Assembly (NCBI GenBank): GCA_002898675.1
Contig: BEHW01000003.1
Span: 1 to 37,383 of the forward strand
DNA: 37,383 bases
Reading direction: 5' to 3'
Origin: a bacterium HR20
GTDB lineage: Bacteria > Bacteroidota > Ignavibacteria > Kapaibacteriales > NICIL-2
The notes below the pieces were generated by a model that ran no database searches, was not told the DNA's origin, and worked only from the letters and a program-made list of their open reading frames with translations. This document shows, piece by piece, positions 1-8,085 of this stretch (position 1 is its first letter; the number at the start of each line of letters is the position of its first letter). A program made the position numbers and the translations under genes.

Positions 1-546
1 GTTTTCGGTGGTCTGGCGCGCTGGCTCTTCGACGGCAGGGTGGCTCAAGACGGTCATCAGCAAGGGGAAGAGCGAATACCCCAGTGCACACCGTGGCTGA
101 AAGCCCGCGGGGATGAGAATGCAAGGTACCTTGTGCCGTTTGGCGAGTGCGGCAAGTTGCCCGCCGGTGGTAATGCAGAGCAGGTGCGAGGTGCGCTTGC
201 GTCCTTCGCGAAATGCCGAGAGCGTCTCTTCTGTCTGGCCACTATAGGAGCTGGCGATGAGCACGCTCGAGCGGTCCAGAAACGGGGGGACGCCATAGCC
301 ACGCCAAATGTGCATCCGCAAACGTTCAGCACCGCCTACTGCTGCCAAATACGAGCGGACAAGATCAGCACCAATTGCAGAGCCTCCAAGACCTGCGACG
401 ACAACCTCCGAGCGAACCTCGACCCCTTCGAGGGGTGGTGCCGTCTGCGCGATCTGCAATGCATGGCGCACTTGCTCTGGAAAGGTGCGCAAAACCGCTC
501 GCATGTTCGAGCGATCGTAGTCGAAAAGGCGGGTGTTCGGTGCCAT
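1..546 (-). CDS. bifunctional phosphoglucose/phosphomannose isomerase family protein (N-terminal part)
   Basis: This is a SIS-domain sugar-phosphate isomerase of the archaeal/bacterial PGI/PMI type, which interconverts fructose-6-P with glucose-6-P or mannose-6-P in the cytoplasm. The frame stays open to the window edge, so only the first 182 residues are present. The first SIS half carries a Gly-rich phosphosugar loop AGLGGSAIGADL near residue 51, then SSYSGQTEETL, the Ser/Thr sugar-phosphate motif of the family, then ITTGGQLAALA and PAGFQPRCALGY, a segment typical of this subfamily. I chose the start at 546 because it puts the Gly loop about 50 residues in, as in relatives. An in-frame ATG at 570 is possible but leaves almost no promoter space before the divergent gene at 592. 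The missing C-terminal SIS half would separate a true PGI/PMI from another SIS protein. Confidence 0.85.
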   Translation of the reverse strand, partial: MAPNTRLFDYDRSNMRAVLRTFPEQVRHALQIAQTAPPLEGVEVRSEVVVAGLGGSAIGADLVRSYLAAVGGAERLRMHIWRGYGVPPFLDRSSVLIASSYSGQTEETLSAFREGRKRTSHLLCITTGGQLAALAKRHKVPCILIPAGFQPRCALGYSLFPLLMTVLSHPAVEEPARQTTEN

Positions 547-591
547 GGCTGTGCAGAAGTGATGCGACATGTGCTGCTATCTTTGCACGCA

Positions 592-1479
592 ATGATAAGG
601 AACCGACGTAATCAGTGCGCCATGTGGCTTCCCGCCATCGTTGCCCTCATCCTCTTAGTGCCAGCCTACCGGCAGCAGGGGATAGCCTATCCAATCGAAG
701 TTCATTTCCAGCTTGACAGCGTGCTCTCCAGCTACATCGCGGAATGGCACCACGCAACGCTCGAACTCGAGAACCGTTCGGAACGAAGCATTCGTTGCAT
801 CCCGCGGGTTGTTGTAACGAAAGCTGGAAAAATCCTGGCGCGCACGAAGCTGCCACGGACTCGCGTATGGACGATTTCGCCAGGAGAGCGGCTACGTCTC
901 CGTGGCAATGAGATCTGGGGCGAGCTTGTGTTCCCGGACGATCCCCGCCATCTCGACCCGCGCTGGAAAGCACTCAGTGATACCGGCACCCTCACCATTT
1001 GCATCCATGTCACAGACTCGATGGGAGTGGAGCATTTTACTGCGCCCGTGTGTGTGGAGCGTTACGTTTTTTCTTACCAACTGCCGATCCCGCTCGCGCC
1101 AGTACTGAGCGATACGCTCAGAGCTATGCAGCGAAAACAGGTAACTGCTCGCTTCCAGTGGATGCCAGTCCTTCCACCGCGCCCGGGAACGTGCTACATC
1201 GTGCGATGCTACGCCTTACCTGATTCGCTCAACATTGCCGAGGCTCTACGAGTGCAGTCACCGCTGGTGGAGCGCCGCATTTGCAACGCAACGTCGCTTG
1301 AGTGGCACCCGCAACACTTGCCCCGTGGCAGGTATGTCTGGACCATTCGCGCTGTTGATGCGCAGAGCGAGTTGCCAATTGCTACCAGCGATGGCTATAG
1401 CCTGCCTGCAGTATTCACCGTCGCTCCGCCGAGCCGAGTGCCACGGCCAGTTCATCACCACCATCGGCGAAAGCAATGA
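592..1479 (+). CDS. secreted or membrane-anchored protein with C-terminal Fn3-like region, function unknown
   Basis: A protein of about 295 residues that I do not recognise. The N-terminus has a basic stretch (MIRNRRNQ) followed by a hydrophobic run from WLPAIVALILL, so it is probably exported or anchored by a signal sequence. The middle is rich in predicted beta strands. Residues near the C-terminus (FQWMPVLPPRPGTCYIVR, then LPRGRYVWTIRAVDA) follow the pattern of a fibronectin type III-like sandwich. It ends with a natural His run (PVHHHHRRKQ). The start is uncertain: ATGs at 562, 592 and 622 are all in frame, and 592 keeps a positively charged n-region. Its TGA overlaps the ATG of the next gene (ATGA at 1476-1479), so translation with the permease is probably coupled. 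The open frame upstream of 562 is the antisense shadow of the isomerase. Confidence 0.6.
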   Translation: MIRNRRNQCAMWLPAIVALILLVPAYRQQGIAYPIEVHFQLDSVLSSYIAEWHHATLELENRSERSIRCIPRVVVTKAGKILARTKLPRTRVWTISPGERLRLRGNEIWGELVFPDDPRHLDPRWKALSDTGTLTICIHVTDSMGVEHFTAPVCVERYVFSYQLPIPLAPVLSDTLRAMQRKQVTARFQWMPVLPPRPGTCYIVRCYALPDSLNIAEALRVQSPLVERRICNATSLEWHPQHLPRGRYVWTIRAVDAQSELPIATSDGYSLPAVFTVAPPSRVPRPVHHHHRRKQ

Positions 1480-2390
1480 ATCACGCAGACATTGCCCGGC
1501 AACAGTATCGCAGTGGGTTTATCCTTGTTCTGCCGTGGGTTATTACCGTTGTGGCGTTCTGGCTTTATCCAATTGCATCGGCGTTTCTTTTGAGCTTGAG
1601 CGATTATTCCACGTTGACCGGAGAGCAGCGATGGGTCGGGCTTGCCAATTTCCGTGCACTTGCGCACGACCCACTCTTCTGGAAGGCGCTCTCGAACACG
1701 CTCGTGTTCACGCTCGGGACAGTGCCTGTGACGACGGTGCTCGCACTTGTGCTCGCGCTGCTCCTTGATCGAATAGCTGATCGCCGCATCGGGTCGGTTC
1801 TCCGTGCAATGTACTTTCTCCCAACGGTGACGTCGCTTGTCGTCGTGGCGCTGGTGTTCAGCAATCTCTACGCACGCGATGGGTACCTAAACCTGGTGCT
1901 TGGGTGGCTCGGGGTGCCACATCCTGAGCGTGGGTGGTTGCTTGAGCCGACAACGGCGCTTCCGGCAATCATGGCGATGGATGTGTGGATGGCAACAGGC
2001 TACTACATGGTCATTGTCCTTGCTGGGCTGCAAACGATACCGCGCCAGCTCTACGACGCAGCAGCGCTCAGCGGAGCAAGTTCGTGGCAGCAGCTGCGGT
2101 GGATTACACTGCCACTACTACGGCCAACGTTGACGTTTATCATCGTGATGAACACGATCAAGTCTTTCCAAGTGTTCGTGGAGGTGTACGTGATGACGCG
2201 TGGCGGGCCGCTCGAGGGAACAACGACGACGCTCGTCTACGAGCTCTACCGCAACGCGTTCGAACGGAGCGATGGGATGGGATATGCTGCAGCAATCGCG
2301 GTCGTGGTCGTCGTTCTGATTGCGGGTGCATCCTGGTTGCAGGTGCGCTTTCTCCGTCAGGGGCGTCGAACGATGAACGTGGCGGTGTGA
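1476..2390 (+). CDS. ABC transporter permease, carbohydrate (MalF/UgpA) type
   Basis: An inner-membrane permease of the binding-protein-dependent sugar ABC importers, 304 residues, with about six hydrophobic segments. The EAA loop that docks onto the transporter ATPase is clear around residues 194-214 (DAAALSGASSWQQLRWITLP), and the C-terminal half has the family pattern SFQVFVEVYVMTRGGP. Such permeases normally work as a MalF/MalG pair with a solute-binding protein and an ATPase. None of these partners lies beside it here, so it must use components encoded elsewhere, or the cluster has been rearranged. It starts inside the stop of the upstream secreted protein (ATGA), and its own TGA overlaps the ATG of the NTPase gene (TGATG at 2388-2392). 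All three genes therefore look translationally coupled. The substrate cannot be read from the sequence. Confidence 0.88.
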   Translation: MNHADIARQQYRSGFILVLPWVITVVAFWLYPIASAFLLSLSDYSTLTGEQRWVGLANFRALAHDPLFWKALSNTLVFTLGTVPVTTVLALVLALLLDRIADRRIGSVLRAMYFLPTVTSLVVVALVFSNLYARDGYLNLVLGWLGVPHPERGWLLEPTTALPAIMAMDVWMATGYYMVIVLAGLQTIPRQLYDAAALSGASSWQQLRWITLPLLRPTLTFIIVMNTIKSFQVFVEVYVMTRGGPLEGTTTTLVYELYRNAFERSDGMGYAAAIAVVVVVLIAGASWLQVRFLRQGRRTMNVAV

Positions 2391-4330
2391 TGGAACGGGT
2401 GCTAACGTCGAATCGTGCTGCACTGGTGGAGCATGTTGTAACTGCAGTGCAGAGAGCACTGGGGCAGCGGCGGATTCGGCTTGTTGCGCTTGCTGGGGAA
2501 AGTGGATATGGAAAGACGACCCTCCTTGAGTGCTGCCGTGCCAGGCTTGCCACTGCCGCGCGCACAGCGCTCGTCGAATGCCCTGCGCCAATTGGGCAGC
2601 AATCAGTTCCGCTCGTGCAGCCGCTCTATCCGTTCCTCAAAGGAATCGAGCTGCTCCTGGCCAATCCGCAGGAGAAAGCCAAACGGCGCTTGATCATGAA
2701 CATCGGGCTTTCCGTGCTGGGGATGATTCCGCTGGTCGGCTCAATTTTCGATGTGACCAAGGAAGTACTGCGCGATATGCGCGAGTACCGACGCGAAGCA
2801 GGGCAGCAGCCAGCAACCCAGACCGAACAAATCGCTTATGCGCTCGAAGAGCTTGCAGCAGAATCCCCGCTCGTCCTCCTCTTTGATGATGCGCAGTGGC
2901 TCGACGCCGCATCAGTTGAGCTGCTTGAGCAACTTCTCCAGACGAACCGCAGCGTTCCACTTGCAATCGTGTTCGCATACGAGCCATCGGTCACACAAGC
3001 CCAGAACCCTGCACTCGAAGGTTTCCTGGCTGCTGCCAGTAGTGGCAAGATCGTGCAAGTCGAAGTGCCGCTCCTTTCACGCAGCGAACTTTGTCAGCTT
3101 GCACAGCAGCATCTGGAGCACTACCGCCCTGATACGGTCTTCGATGAATGGTTGCTCCAGCAGACGGGAGGTGTTCCTGCCGTGGCGATCGCATACTTGC
3201 AGTACTTCCGTCAGCACTCGCCATTCAAAGCTGATGGCAGCCTCGATCTTTCCGTGCTCCGAACGGACTACCGGCCCGCATCGCTCTATGCCATGCTCGA
3301 GGAGACGCTCGGTGGACTCGACGAGGAAACGAAGCTGGTGCTGGCCCTTTGCGCTGCCGAAGGGATGACGTTCACGGTGTTCGTCGTTGCGCAACTTCTC
3401 CAGCGCGATCCGATCGGGACGGTGCGTTTGTTACGCTCGCTCCAACAGCGGAGCGGTGTCATTCGCAGTCTCGGGATGCGCCGGCTCTATGGGGTGGAAA
3501 CGACTGCCTACACCTTCACGCATGCGGGGTACTACCGCTACTTTGTCGAGTACCTCGAGCACGAGGAGCGCATCGAGGTGCATTCGCGGATTGCAGCAAT
3601 TCTCCAGGAGAGGATGCGCTCGGCTGCAGATGACGCACTCGCAGAGCAACTTGCACCGATTGTAGCGGCGCACTTGGTGGAAGCGGGCAACACCGCTGCG
3701 GCTGAGCAGGTGCTCGAACAGCTCTACCGCACAGCACTGGAAACTGGGCATACACTCGTTGCCGCATTTGCGCAGAGGAGTATCGGGGAGAACGAACACA
3801 CGGACTCTCTGCGCAGTGCCGAAAGTAGGAAGGACTTTTTCGAAGAGCTCGGCGCGGTCGTCGCGTTGTGGTATGCTGGAAACCTTGAGGATGCTCGCCG
3901 TGCTGCAGAGCAGCTTGTGCTCGATGGACGCTCGCCACTAGAGCGTCTGCTCGGCGAGTTGGTGCGGATTCGGATAGCGCTCGATCTTGGCGAGACCCAG
4001 CACGCGCGAACGCAGCTTGCTGCTCTTGCAGCAGAGGAAGGTGCTGCTTTCGGCCAGGTCCCTGAACTTGCATCTCTTGTCGCAGCGATGCGCACCGTTG
4101 CAGACTGTGTGGATGGACGCATTGCCCATGCCTGGGAGCATGCAGTGGAATCTGCGCTGCACGCTCGCCAGGCTTCCGTGCACGTCCAGTGCGTTGCGCT
4201 TGCCAATATCGCGCTCATCCTCGGTCGCGTTGGTCATCCGCAGCAGAGAATCGCTCTTCAGGCTGCAGAGCGGTTGAGCGCTGCACTTAGTTTCAGCGCG
4301 ATCGCTGCCGAGCTTCGATTGCAGCAGTGA
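2390..4330 (+). CDS. STAND/AAA-like NTPase with C-terminal helical repeat region
   Basis: A 646-residue P-loop NTPase. Walker A is GESGYGKTT at residues 36-44 and Walker B is LVLLFDDAQW at 161-170. The DDAQW form is typical of the AAA_16/STAND ATPases found in transcription activators and signalling proteins such as MalT-like and AfsR-like proteins. Between them (residues about 103-122) is a short hydrophobic stretch, NIGLSVLGMIPLVGSIFDV, which might contact membrane. After the ATPase core come a winged-helix-like part and a long Ala/Leu/Glu-rich helical region (roughly 440-646), probably TPR-like. I see no clear DNA-binding HTH and no effector domain. The start at 2390 overlaps the permease stop; the longer open frame upstream is a shadow. 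Coupling to an ABC permease is unusual for this class, and the role is unknown. Confidence 0.75.
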   Translation: MERVLTSNRAALVEHVVTAVQRALGQRRIRLVALAGESGYGKTTLLECCRARLATAARTALVECPAPIGQQSVPLVQPLYPFLKGIELLLANPQEKAKRRLIMNIGLSVLGMIPLVGSIFDVTKEVLRDMREYRREAGQQPATQTEQIAYALEELAAESPLVLLFDDAQWLDAASVELLEQLLQTNRSVPLAIVFAYEPSVTQAQNPALEGFLAAASSGKIVQVEVPLLSRSELCQLAQQHLEHYRPDTVFDEWLLQQTGGVPAVAIAYLQYFRQHSPFKADGSLDLSVLRTDYRPASLYAMLEETLGGLDEETKLVLALCAAEGMTFTVFVVAQLLQRDPIGTVRLLRSLQQRSGVIRSLGMRRLYGVETTAYTFTHAGYYRYFVEYLEHEERIEVHSRIAAILQERMRSAADDALAEQLAPIVAAHLVEAGNTAAAEQVLEQLYRTALETGHTLVAAFAQRSIGENEHTDSLRSAESRKDFFEELGAVVALWYAGNLEDARRAAEQLVLDGRSPLERLLGELVRIRIALDLGETQHARTQLAALAAEEGAAFGQVPELASLVAAMRTVADCVDGRIAHAWEHAVESALHARQASVHVQCVALANIALILGRVGHPQQRIALQAAERLSAALSFSAIAAELRLQQ

Positions 4331-4346
4331 CGCACTCGGCGAGCCG

Positions 4347-5381
4347 TTAGATGTACACTTCGTCCCGACCGCGACCGCTGATGGTGATTTCCTCTTGCTC
4401 TTCGAGCCGCTTGACAACCTCGACGATGCGCTGCTGAGCAGCCTCAACGTCTTTGAGCTTGACTGGTCCCATCAGTTCGAGTTCTTCCTTGACGACCTTG
4501 GCGGCGCGCTCGGACATGTTCTTGAAAATCTTTGCGCGGAGCCGCTCATCCGCACCGCGGAGCGCAAGGACAAGATCACGCCGATCGACTTCGCGCAGAA
4601 TGCGTTGAATCCCGCGATCGTCAATCAAGAGAATGTCCTCGAAGAGGAACATCATGCGCTTGATGTCCTGCGCAAGCTGTGGATTGGTCTGCTCGATCTG
4701 TTCCATGATTGTTTTTGCAATTGCCGGCGGAGAAAGGTTCAGGATCGAAGCAACGATCTGCGCGCCACCGGCAGTTGCCAAGTTTTGGGATAGCGTTTGT
4801 TCGGCGATCTGGTCAACGACTTGCTCGATCTGTTGAACGATCGTCGGGGAGACTTTGCCGAGCGTTGCAATGCGGATGATCACATCAGTGCGAAGGTCAT
4901 CGGGAAAGCGCTCGAGGACTTCGGCGCTCTGGTTTGTTGGAAGGTGCGATAGCAGCAATGCAATCGTCTGCGGATGCTCTTTCGAAAGAAAGCTTGCCAG
5001 CTGCTGGGGATCGGCTTTCTTGAGGATGTCGAAGCCGCGGACGGTTGAGAGCATCTTGACTTTCTCGAGGAGCTCACGGCTCTTTTCCGGTCCGAACGTG
5101 CGCTCCAGCAGAAGTCGCGCGTACTCGACGCCGCCAGTGAGCATGTACTCGCGGCTGACGAGCACGTTGTAGAACTCCTCGATCACTTTGGCGGTGATTT
5201 CTTTGGGGACAGCATCGAGAGCTGCGATCTCGACACTGACCTGTTCGATGTCCTGCTGGCGAAGCCCCTGGAACACTTTCGCAGCAGTTTCAACATCGAG
5301 CGCCAACAGCAGGAGCGCTGCTTTCTGGCGGGGCGAGAGCTGTTCGTAGGAGAGTTGGCGCTGTTGGACGATTGCGCTCAT
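4347..5381 (-). CDS. fliG: flagellar motor switch protein FliG
   Basis: FliG forms the upper part of the C-ring, binds the MS-ring protein FliF, and transmits torque from the stators. The 344 residues match the usual length. The middle domain carries EHPQTIALLLSHL (135-147). The C-terminal domain has MFLFEDI (244-250), the family MFxF hinge motif, followed by the charged torque helix region (ILREVDRRDLVLALRGA, then NMSERAA) with the conserved alternating Arg/Asp/Glu residues. It ends in the usual GPVKLKDVEAAQQ stretch. It is the last gene of the flgB-flgC-fliE-fliF-fliG run, 3 bp after fliF. Its stop is 16 bp from the stop of the convergent NTPase gene, and I see no clear terminator hairpin in that gap. 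Confidence 0.97.
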   Translation of the reverse strand: MSAIVQQRQLSYEQLSPRQKAALLLLALDVETAAKVFQGLRQQDIEQVSVEIAALDAVPKEITAKVIEEFYNVLVSREYMLTGGVEYARLLLERTFGPEKSRELLEKVKMLSTVRGFDILKKADPQQLASFLSKEHPQTIALLLSHLPTNQSAEVLERFPDDLRTDVIIRIATLGKVSPTIVQQIEQVVDQIAEQTLSQNLATAGGAQIVASILNLSPPAIAKTIMEQIEQTNPQLAQDIKRMMFLFEDILLIDDRGIQRILREVDRRDLVLALRGADERLRAKIFKNMSERAAKVVKEELELMGPVKLKDVEAAQQRIVEVVKRLEEQEEITISGRGRDEVYI

Positions 5382-5384
5382 CGG

Positions 5385-7040
5385 TCAATGCTCTTGGTTG
5401 ATCATACTTTGGATGAGCTTGACTGCTTCGGCATTGTTCTCGTGAATGAAGCGACGAATGCGGTCTTTCATCTCTTCGACCATGAGATCCTCTTCCGTCA
5501 GGCCGCTTGCGGTTGCAGAATCAAGCTTGGCACGCACACGTTGACGAAGCTCATCGTAGGGCGATAGTTCCCGATGTTCTTCTAGTTGTGCAACGGGCGC
5601 AGGCTCCGCTGGCGGTTCCAACGATGGCGCCACCGGACCTTCCGGGGCAAGTTGTAGTGCGGCGTTCGGCACGAAAATTTCCTCGATGCGGCGTCGTAGC
5701 GGTGGCGAGAGAACCAAACGCCGCAGCGCCCATAGTGCAGCCAGGACTGCAAGCAGTGCAGCGATACCGAGCACGAGATTTCCGCGCGGCAGCGAAAATG
5801 TTGGCTCTTCCTCTGGTTGGTCGAGCAGTGTCGTATCGAAGGGAAGATTGACAACACTCACCTGGTCGTTTCGTTCAGGGTCGTAGCCGATAGCATTGCG
5901 GACAATCTGCGTGAGTTTTTGGAGCTCTTCTTGGCTTCGGGGTGTGTATTGGACAACCTTCTTCCCGTCTTGTTCGACAACTTTCGTGATGCCGTTGACG
6001 AGCACCGATGCAGAAATGCGTTTGATCGTTCCAACGCCACCGACAATGCGCTCGACCGTCCGCGAGATTTCGTAGTTGGTGCGAACCTTTGTAGCGTTGC
6101 TTTCGCTATTGACTGCGGGGTAGTCGAGCGAGTCTTGAGAACGGCGCGCTTCGGCGATGCGCTCTTCGCTGCGGACAACCTGGCCGTCGGGGTCGTAGTT
6201 CTCGCGTGTTTGTTCACGTTGGGTGAAGTCGAGTTCGGCGCTCACGCGGACGACGCTGTTGCCTGGACCGAGGACACCATCGAGCAATGATTGGACGCGC
6301 GAGGTAAGGTAGCTCTCGACTTTCTGCTGCTGTTCGTACTGCGTTGCGGTCAGTCCTGCAAGGGTTGAGGTTTCGCGGGGCGCCTGGCTGAGGATTTGCC
6401 CATGTTGGTCAACGATTGTGACGTCGGCTGGGCTGAGTCCTTCGACGCTGCTGGCAACCAAATTTTGGATACCTTCGATGTTGAGCTTGCTCAAGCTACG
6501 ACCGCTTTTGAGGTGCAGCAGCACTGATGCCGTTGGTTTTTTCTGTTCTTGTTCGAAGAGCGCTTTCTCCGGCAGCACAATCATCACGCGCACCTTCTGC
6601 ACCTCATCGAAGCTCGCGATGGTCTTCTGCAGTTCGCCTTCGAGTGCGCGTTTGTGGTTGAGCTTCTGGACAAAATCGCTCATGCCGAGATTGGTGCGAT
6701 CGAAGATTTCGTAGCCGACTGTGCTATTCGATGGTAGCCCTTCGCGTGCAAGTGCTAAGCGGAGTTCGTACACGCGGGATTGAGGGACGCGAATTGTTGC
6801 GCCGCCATCGGCAAGTTCGTAGGGGACGGCTTGCTCTTTGAGCTTTTCGACAATTGTGCCTGCATCCTTGGGATCAAGGTCGCTGAAGAGGACGGCCATC
6901 GGCTGTGACGATGTGGCAGCAACAATGGCGGCGATGATGCCGACTGCAGCGAGTACTGCGCCGATAATGGTCAGTTTTTGCGGTGTACGCAGCCGCTGCC
7001 AGAACTCTTTTGCTTGGTTGACAAATGGTGGAAGTGGCAT
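5385..7040 (-). CDS. fliF: flagellar MS-ring protein FliF
   Basis: FliF builds the MS-ring in the inner membrane, the platform for the export gate and C-ring. The protein is 551 residues with the expected topology: a short cytoplasmic N-terminus, a first membrane helix at about 22-43, a long periplasmic YscJ/FliF domain (motif VLFSDLDPKDAG near residue 50), a second membrane helix at about 421-443, and a cytoplasmic tail. The tail ends in an acidic/amphipathic segment (about 520-551, MKDRIRRFIHENNAEAVKLI) that binds the N-terminal domain of FliG. It is encoded just before fliG with a 3 bp gap, the conserved order in most bacteria. Nothing looks truncated. Confidence 0.97.
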   Translation of the reverse strand: MPLPPFVNQAKEFWQRLRTPQKLTIIGAVLAAVGIIAAIVAATSSQPMAVLFSDLDPKDAGTIVEKLKEQAVPYELADGGATIRVPQSRVYELRLALAREGLPSNSTVGYEIFDRTNLGMSDFVQKLNHKRALEGELQKTIASFDEVQKVRVMIVLPEKALFEQEQKKPTASVLLHLKSGRSLSKLNIEGIQNLVASSVEGLSPADVTIVDQHGQILSQAPRETSTLAGLTATQYEQQQKVESYLTSRVQSLLDGVLGPGNSVVRVSAELDFTQREQTRENYDPDGQVVRSEERIAEARRSQDSLDYPAVNSESNATKVRTNYEISRTVERIVGGVGTIKRISASVLVNGITKVVEQDGKKVVQYTPRSQEELQKLTQIVRNAIGYDPERNDQVSVVNLPFDTTLLDQPEEEPTFSLPRGNLVLGIAALLAVLAALWALRRLVLSPPLRRRIEEIFVPNAALQLAPEGPVAPSLEPPAEPAPVAQLEEHRELSPYDELRQRVRAKLDSATASGLTEEDLMVEEMKDRIRRFIHENNAEAVKLIQSMINQEH

Positions 7041-7055
7041 GGGCGATTACTCGAA

Positions 7056-7355
7056 TCAAACTTGGATACGCATTGCTTCGCGATAGAGATCGAGCGCTTT
7101 ATTGCGCAGCTCCATCAGGAGCTGGAAGCTCGTCTTTGCTTTCTCCGCGGCGATCATGACGTCGTGGAGATCAACTGCCTCACCTTTGATGAACCGTTCA
7201 CTGAGTGAGCCACTTTCCTTCTGGAGATCGTTGACGCTGTCGAGAAATGTGTGGAGTGTTTCGTCGAACGTCGGCCCGTTCGCCTGAGCAGGTGCAGTCT
7301 GCTGCGGAAGTGGCAGTTGCGTTGGGAATGACTGGAGCGGTGGAATCGGTGCCAT
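7056..7355 (-). CDS. fliE: flagellar hook-basal body complex protein FliE
   Basis: FliE is the small adaptor that joins the MS-ring to the proximal rod and is exported by the flagellar type III system. The 99 residues match the family size. After a Pro/Gln-rich N-terminus, the conserved part begins with FDETLHTFLDSVNDLQ and runs into DLHDVMIAAEKAKTSFQL, then MELRNKALDLYREAMRIQV at the extreme C-terminus. Both latter stretches are diagnostic, and the family terminates in an amphipathic helix like this. It lies 15 bp upstream of fliF and 23 bp downstream of a small unassigned ORF, in an uninterrupted minus-strand flagellar operon. Confidence 0.95.
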   Translation of the reverse strand: MAPIPPLQSFPTQLPLPQQTAPAQANGPTFDETLHTFLDSVNDLQKESGSLSERFIKGEAVDLHDVMIAAEKAKTSFQLLMELRNKALDLYREAMRIQV

Positions 7356-7378
7356 AGCTTGTCTCCGAGCAGTAGTGG

Positions 7379-7579
7379 TCAGATGCGTTTGTCTACGTGA
7401 ATGCCTGTTGCAACGATCTGCGCACGTCCGTTCCGGTTGAACAGCTCGACCACGAGCGGAGCGGGTGGTGTGGTGCGATGCTCGAGCTGTTCGGGTTTCC
7501 GGGCAGGTGCTGCCTGCTGGACGGTGCGTTGTGCGTGCGCGGCTGCCTGCTGGTACGCAGTGATGGCGCGGAGCTGCAT
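7379..7579 (-). CDS. small hypothetical protein inside the flagellar operon
   Basis: A 66-residue ORF between flgC (3 bp gap) and fliE (23 bp gap), in the same direction. In most genomes flgC and fliE are adjacent, so this is an insertion into a conserved order. The N-terminal half is Ala/Gln-rich and probably helical (MQLRAITAYQQAAAHAQRTV), the middle is Pro-rich, and the C-terminus looks like a beta hairpin (LVVELFNRNGRAQIVATGI). There is no signal peptide or membrane segment. I do not recognise the family. The close packing and the lack of another good frame favour a real gene. It might be a minor rod or export-related factor, but that is a guess from position only. Confidence 0.6.
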   Translation of the reverse strand: MQLRAITAYQQAAAHAQRTVQQAAPARKPEQLEHRTTPPAPLVVELFNRNGRAQIVATGIHVDKRI

Positions 7580-7582
7580 TGT

Positions 7583-8065
7583 TTAGATCTCCAGCGAGTC
7601 ACGAGCGATGTTCTTGGCTGCTGCGATCACGCCGGTATTGGCTTCGAACGCACGCTGCGCTGAAATCATCTCGACCATCTCGGTGACGATGTTTACGTTT
7701 GGCATCTGGACGTAGCCTTCGGCGTTCGCGTCCGGGTGCGTTGGATCGTACACCATCCGAGGCGGTGAATTGTCGCGCGCGACCTGTGCCTTGAGGATTT
7801 GGTCGTCGGGGGCACGCAGGCCTGGCGTTTCGGGATCAACATGCGATGGTGAGCTTCGCGCCAGCGGGAGCGATAGCTGCAGCGCATCCTCGAACGTGCC
7901 ACGCTGACGCGCACGGACGACGACGACTTCGCGGCGATAGACCTGGCCGCGTTCGTCGCGGGTGGTATCGGCATTGGCAATGTTCTTTGCCACGCTCGAA
8001 AGGCGCATCCGCTGAACGCTCAGACCCTGCGCGCTGAATGCGAACGACGAGAAGATGTTTTCCAT
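7583..8065 (-). CDS. flgC: flagellar basal-body rod protein FlgC
   Basis: FlgC is one of the proximal rod proteins, secreted through the flagellar type III export apparatus and assembled in the periplasm. The N-terminus has the rod/hook signature (FSAQGLSVQRMRLSSVAKNIANADT), and the C-terminus has the paired rod helix motif NVNIVTEMVEMISAQRAFEANT, both diagnostic of FlgC. I place the start at 8065 (MENIFSSFAFS, 160 residues). A good GGAGG ribosome site at 8075-8079 is 9 bases upstream of it but directly abuts the alternative ATG at 8074. The spacing to flgB is about 20 bp. There is no cleaved signal peptide, as expected for an exported rod subunit. Confidence 0.96.
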   Translation of the reverse strand: MENIFSSFAFSAQGLSVQRMRLSSVAKNIANADTTRDERGQVYRREVVVVRARQRGTFEDALQLSLPLARSSPSHVDPETPGLRAPDDQILKAQVARDNSPPRMVYDPTHPDANAEGYVQMPNVNIVTEMVEMISAQRAFEANTGVIAAAKNIARDSLEI

Positions 8066-8074
8066 TGCAGGCAT

Positions 8075-8079
8075 CCTCC
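8075..8079 (-). promoter_or_regulatory. ribosome-binding site that sets the flgC start
   Basis: On the minus strand this is GGAGG. It lies 9 bases before the ATG at 8065 and 0 bases before the in-frame ATG at 8074. Normal Shine-Dalgarno spacing therefore selects the inner start, which also gives the usual FlgC N-terminus. Confidence 0.65.
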
Positions 8080-8085
8080 GTGATG

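Noticed and set aside
40..591. Upstream extension of the secreted protein at 592
   Set aside because: It is the antisense of the isomerase gene, whose SIS motifs are clear; the signal-peptide-like start at 592 (or 622) is more natural.
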